A stretch of 64,000 nt of DNA. Source: Chloroflexi bacterium UBA6077. Lineage in GTDB: Bacteria; Chloroflexota; UBA6077. Below, one piece after another: positions 61,223-64,000 of this stretch. Position 1 is the stretch's first letter. Each line of letters opens with the position of its first letter. The translations under genes and the position numbers were made by a program. The stretch lies in the NCBI GenBank assembly GCA_002436065.1, contig DIXP01000099.1, positions 28,901-92,900 of the forward strand, written 5' to 3'. The notes beneath the pieces are model-generated. The model saw only the letters and a list, made by a program, of their open reading frames with translations. It had not been told where the DNA came from and did no database searches.

Positions 61223-61498
61223 CTAGCCCTCGATGCAGGCCACGCGGCCGTCGGGCAGCAGGTCCACCACGATTTTGTGGCCGCCCTCGCGCTGCAAGGC
61301 GATCCGCATGCCGAAGTCCGAATCCTCCCCCATGCTATCGGGAGATGGCTCGGCGAAGTAGGGCGTGTCGCAGCCACAGTCGCAGCGGCGGACCACGCGC
61401 GTGCAGCTGGCCAGGGCATCGTGCAGCCGTCGATCGTCGGGGTACTGCCGTCTTGCCAAGTCCACCACCCAGGTGGGATCGTATCGCTCATCGCTCAT
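61223..61498 (-). CDS. Hypothetical 91-residue Cys-containing protein
   Basis: No family is recognised. The protein is acidic and soluble, begins MSDERYDPTWVVDLARRQYP, and has CDCGCDTPYF in the middle plus two other Cys (SCTRVVRRC; VACIEG). This could be a metal site. It starts 21 bases downstream of the iron-sulfur gene, the third in the operon, and may be an accessory of the flavoprotein complex. Confidence 0.6.
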   Translation of the reverse strand: MSDERYDPTWVVDLARRQYPDDRRLHDALASCTRVVRRCDCGCDTPYFAEPSPDSMGEDSDFGMRIALQREGGHKIVVDLLPDGRVACIEG

Positions 61499-61519
61499 CT
61501 GGTGGTGCTCCTCATGGGA

Positions 61520-62239
61520 CTATCCCACCGCCTTGGCGAAGCCGCCAGTGGGCGTCTCCATATCGCGTGCAACGTACAGCTTCTTCAGGGCCTCCGCGTC
61601 CAGCCCGGTGAGGCCCTCTACCTCCGCCACCCACTTCCCAGCGCGCAACTCCGACAAACGCTCGTCCAGATGCTTCGGCCGAACCATGGCGAACCGGCCA
61701 TAGGCCCGGCGAGCGTACATAGCCGCCTGGTACTGAGTGATCTCCGCTGGACAGCGAGCTGTGCACAGCCCGCACATCAGGCAATCGAAGGAGAGCTCCG
61801 CTGCCTCCTTCAGCTCGCACCGGAGCATAGCTGCCACGTAGTCCATTACCTTGAGGTCCTGTGGGCATGCCTTGGTGCAGCTGTTGCAGCCCAGGCAGCT
61901 GGCCAGCTCTGGATACAGATCCAAAGCCGCCAGTTCCGGATCATCGATCTTCTCAAGATCATAGGTAGCCTTCCGCGCGGGGAAGTATGGGAGCTGCGTC
62001 AACTGCATCCCCGGCACCACCAGATCCTGGCAGGCCAGAGCCATGTGAAGCCGATGGTCACCTTCAACTCGATACACTGTGGCACAGGCACCGCAGAAGC
62101 CGCCTCTGCACCCGACGCCCCGCACAAGCCGGAATCCGGCGTGCTCCAGCGCCCGCATGATTGTGAGCCCTTCGGGAACATGGTACGGTTTCCCCATGAC
62201 CTGGATGGGTATAGTATTGACTTCGCTAATCTGCTCCAT
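61520..62239 (-). CDS. Iron-sulfur subunit, SdhB/FrdB-like
   Basis: This 239-residue protein has an N-terminal 2Fe-2S domain (CRGGFCGACATVY, then MALAC) followed by two 4Fe-4S clusters, CLGCNSCTKACP and CLMCGLCTARCP. It is the electron-transfer subunit for the flavoprotein at 62226-63887, whose 3' end overlaps it by 14 bases. Start ATG at 62239 with GGAAGGA upstream. No membrane anchor subunit is seen in the window. Confidence 0.92.
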   Translation of the reverse strand: MEQISEVNTIPIQVMGKPYHVPEGLTIMRALEHAGFRLVRGVGCRGGFCGACATVYRVEGDHRLHMALACQDLVVPGMQLTQLPYFPARKATYDLEKIDDPELAALDLYPELASCLGCNSCTKACPQDLKVMDYVAAMLRCELKEAAELSFDCLMCGLCTARCPAEITQYQAAMYARRAYGRFAMVRPKHLDERLSELRAGKWVAEVEGLTGLDAEALKKLYVARDMETPTGGFAKAVG

Positions 62240-63887
62240 CCTGGTCCTTCCTCCCAGCATCAGCTTTCTCCAGTACATTCCGCCCTTTGATCTCAGTGTA
62301 GTCTGGCAGCAAGAGTGGAGATACCCGGCTGTTCTCCAGCCCTGCCGACCTCAGCGCCTCGCCGAAAGCTCGTACGTGCTGCAGGGTGAGCTGCCCGAGA
62401 GTCGTATTCCGGGCTTGGAGCGCTGCTGCCCGGCCAGCACGGCGGCCGAAGACGAAGATGTCCACGAGAGAATTCCCGCCCAACCGGTTGCGCCCCTGGA
62501 CCCCGCCTCCAACCTCACCAGCCACGAAGAGGTTGGGCACGGTAGTGCGGCCCTCTGCATCCACCATGTCCAAACCACCGTTTTGGTAATGCTGAGTGGG
62601 GTAAACCAGCAGAGGCTCCCTGGTCATGTCGATGCCGTAGGCATTGAAGCGCCGCTCCAATCCCGCGAACAGCCGGTGAATCTTCCCCTTGCCCCCCAGC
62701 ATGTCGATCATAGGGGTATCCACCCATACCCCCTCGACGCCGGACGGGGTGCGAACTCCCTTCTTGCGATAGTCCACCTCACGGATAATGCCCGAGGAGG
62801 TGGCGTCGCGGGTCTCCAACTCGTTGATGAACCGATTGCCCTCGACGTTCACCAGTTGCGAACCTGTCCCTCGCAACGCCTCCGTGCAGAGCCAACCCAA
62901 CATCTGCTCAGGCCAGGCCGCGCCACTAGGGTGGTACTGGATGGCATCCATGTAGAGCAGGCGGGCACCTGCCCGATAGCCGATCACCAGGCCGTCGGCC
63001 GTCGCTCCATAGTGATTCGTGGTGGGGAATCGCTGGATATGGAGGCGGCCAATGCCCCCTGTGGCAAGGATGGTCGACTTGGCCCTCACCACTTGGTAGC
63101 AGCCTGTGTCGAAGCAGTACAGCACCGCTCCCGCGCATCGACCCTGCTCGTCCTTGATCAGCTCGACCGCAGGTGAGAACTCCAGCACCGGCACCTGGCG
63201 GTTGCGGCACTCGTCTCGAATCACCCGCATCAACTCCAGACCGCTGTAGTCCTTGGCCGAGTGTATCCGTTTCCGGGACTGCCCGCCGGCCAGGGAACAG
63301 ATCAGCGTGCCGTCCGGCTCACGGTCGAACATCACCCCCAGCCTCATCAGCCAGTCCAGCACCACCGGGGCATCCAGCACCAGTGCCTGCACCAGTTCGG
63401 GCTTGTTCATGTATCGCCCGCCACCGAGAGTGTCCAGGTAGTGGAGATAGGGGTTGTCGTGACGGTGGCTGGCGGCAGCAATTCCCCCTTCGGCCATCGT
63501 GGTGTTGGAGTCGCCGTGCCGCAGCTTGGTCGCCAGCAGCACCCTCGCGCCGTTCTCCTGGGCGACCAGCGCCGCCGTGCTGCCCCCGCCCCCACCGCCG
63601 ATCACCAGGACGTCCACATCGTGATCGACCCTGTCCAGGTCGATCTGGTCAGGATCGATCCTGCTCCCGGCCTCCAGCTGGTCGGCGAACTCGTGGGGGG
63701 TGCGGTCCCCTCGGTTGGGGCCAACCCTTATCTCCCTCATCCCCTCGGGCCTGAAGTCCGGATGATACGATTGGAGCAGGGCTGTCTTCTCCTCGGGGTC
63801 CATGCGGGGAAACGACTGACTCATTCGCTCGGGCCGCGATGCCTCGAGCTTGCGAAGCGATTCACGCATCGATTCAGGATATGGCAT
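62226..63887 (-). CDS. Flavoprotein subunit, SdhA/FrdA-like
   Basis: This 553-residue FAD protein pairs with the SdhB-like subunit. It shows VDVLVIGGGGGGSTAALVAQE, STILATGGIGRLHIQRFPTTN, and the active-site VQGRNRLGGNSLVDIFVFGRRAG. The covalent-FAD His of SdhA/FrdA (SHTVAAEGG) is replaced: here SNTTMAEGGIAAA, with Asn in its place, so FAD is likely non-covalent. Oxidation of succinate or a related acid is the expected chemistry, not confirmed. ATG at 63887 has GGAG upstream. The start lies at the head of the operon. Confidence 0.87.
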   Translation of the reverse strand: MPYPESMRESLRKLEASRPERMSQSFPRMDPEEKTALLQSYHPDFRPEGMREIRVGPNRGDRTPHEFADQLEAGSRIDPDQIDLDRVDHDVDVLVIGGGGGGSTAALVAQENGARVLLATKLRHGDSNTTMAEGGIAAASHRHDNPYLHYLDTLGGGRYMNKPELVQALVLDAPVVLDWLMRLGVMFDREPDGTLICSLAGGQSRKRIHSAKDYSGLELMRVIRDECRNRQVPVLEFSPAVELIKDEQGRCAGAVLYCFDTGCYQVVRAKSTILATGGIGRLHIQRFPTTNHYGATADGLVIGYRAGARLLYMDAIQYHPSGAAWPEQMLGWLCTEALRGTGSQLVNVEGNRFINELETRDATSSGIIREVDYRKKGVRTPSGVEGVWVDTPMIDMLGGKGKIHRLFAGLERRFNAYGIDMTREPLLVYPTQHYQNGGLDMVDAEGRTTVPNLFVAGEVGGGVQGRNRLGGNSLVDIFVFGRRAGRAAALQARNTTLGQLTLQHVRAFGEALRSAGLENSRVSPLLLPDYTEIKGRNVLEKADAGRKDQDGAD

Positions 63888-64000
63888 CAGACATCTCCGT
63901 CCTGTTCCCCCTCACTCCGGAAGAGGAAGATTCGGACACATCAGAGGGCCTGCTGGCCCCCCTGGACTCCCAGCTCCTAGGAGACTCATGAAAAACCCCC
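63888..64000. other. End of window, no gene supported
   Basis: These 113 bases lie upstream of the last minus-strand gene. A gene continuing from beyond the edge cannot be supported. Confidence 0.5.

Overview
The window is a GC-rich, gene-dense stretch of a bacterial chromosome, read here as probably from an uncultured member of the Chloroflexota. That placement is inference. It rests on Tat-dependent lipoprotein solute-binding proteins with Ala/Pro/Thr-rich linkers after the lipobox, many GTG and TTG starts, an abundance of small dispersed palindromes, and a caa3-oxidase type CtaG/SCO set. No rRNA, tRNA or CRISPR array was recognised.

Region 1 (about 1-10.7 kb) holds the start of an oligopeptide ABC permease, an unusual M28 peptidase, an AroM protein, an amidohydrolase, an M20 amidohydrolase, an MFS transporter, an aldo/keto reductase, a DUF362 protein and PRPP synthetase. 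Region 2 (10.7-18 kb) holds a glycosyltransferase, a peroxiredoxin whose peroxidatic Cys codon is TGA (a likely selenoprotein), a two-gene holin-like membrane pair, and a tightly packed YtkA-like / NapH-like ferredoxin / SCO1 / CtaG / FixH-like cluster for copper handling and oxidase assembly. The ctaG gene carries a translated insertion of dispersed repeats.

Region 3 (18-40 kb, all minus strand) is a long run for scavenging and breaking down peptides and amides. It has three paralogous Tat-lipoprotein binding proteins, each next to a different hydrolase (M20, M28 or amidohydrolase), one permease pair, MmgE/PrpD, two SDRs, CapA, a second AroM, a ketopantoate-reductase-like enzyme, a hydantoinase-type hydrolase, and pyrE with a degenerate phosphoribosyltransferase paralogue. 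No ABC ATPase is present, so that part must be encoded elsewhere.

Region 4 (40-49 kb) carries a small receiver protein, an excisionase-like protein, a GyrB/ParE and GyrA/ParC pair separated by a repeat-flanked DUF559 nuclease cassette, and hflK-hflC. Region 5 (49.5-64 kb) has TenA, a RES-domain protein, a fumarase/PcaB-superfamily lyase, a TctC-type binding protein, a GntR regulator, a second MmgE/PrpD, three fumarate-reductase-like flavoproteins with two iron-sulfur partners, and an isocitrate/isopropylmalate dehydrogenase homologue. Together these suggest uptake and oxidation of a di- or tricarboxylic acid whose identity is not established.

The most notable observations are the TGA-containing peroxiredoxin with a hairpin just downstream of the TGA, the DUF559 gene bounded by two 92-bp repeats exactly 500 bp apart inside the topoisomerase operon, and the in-frame colonisation of ctaG by the same palindromic modules that lie between genes elsewhere in the window.
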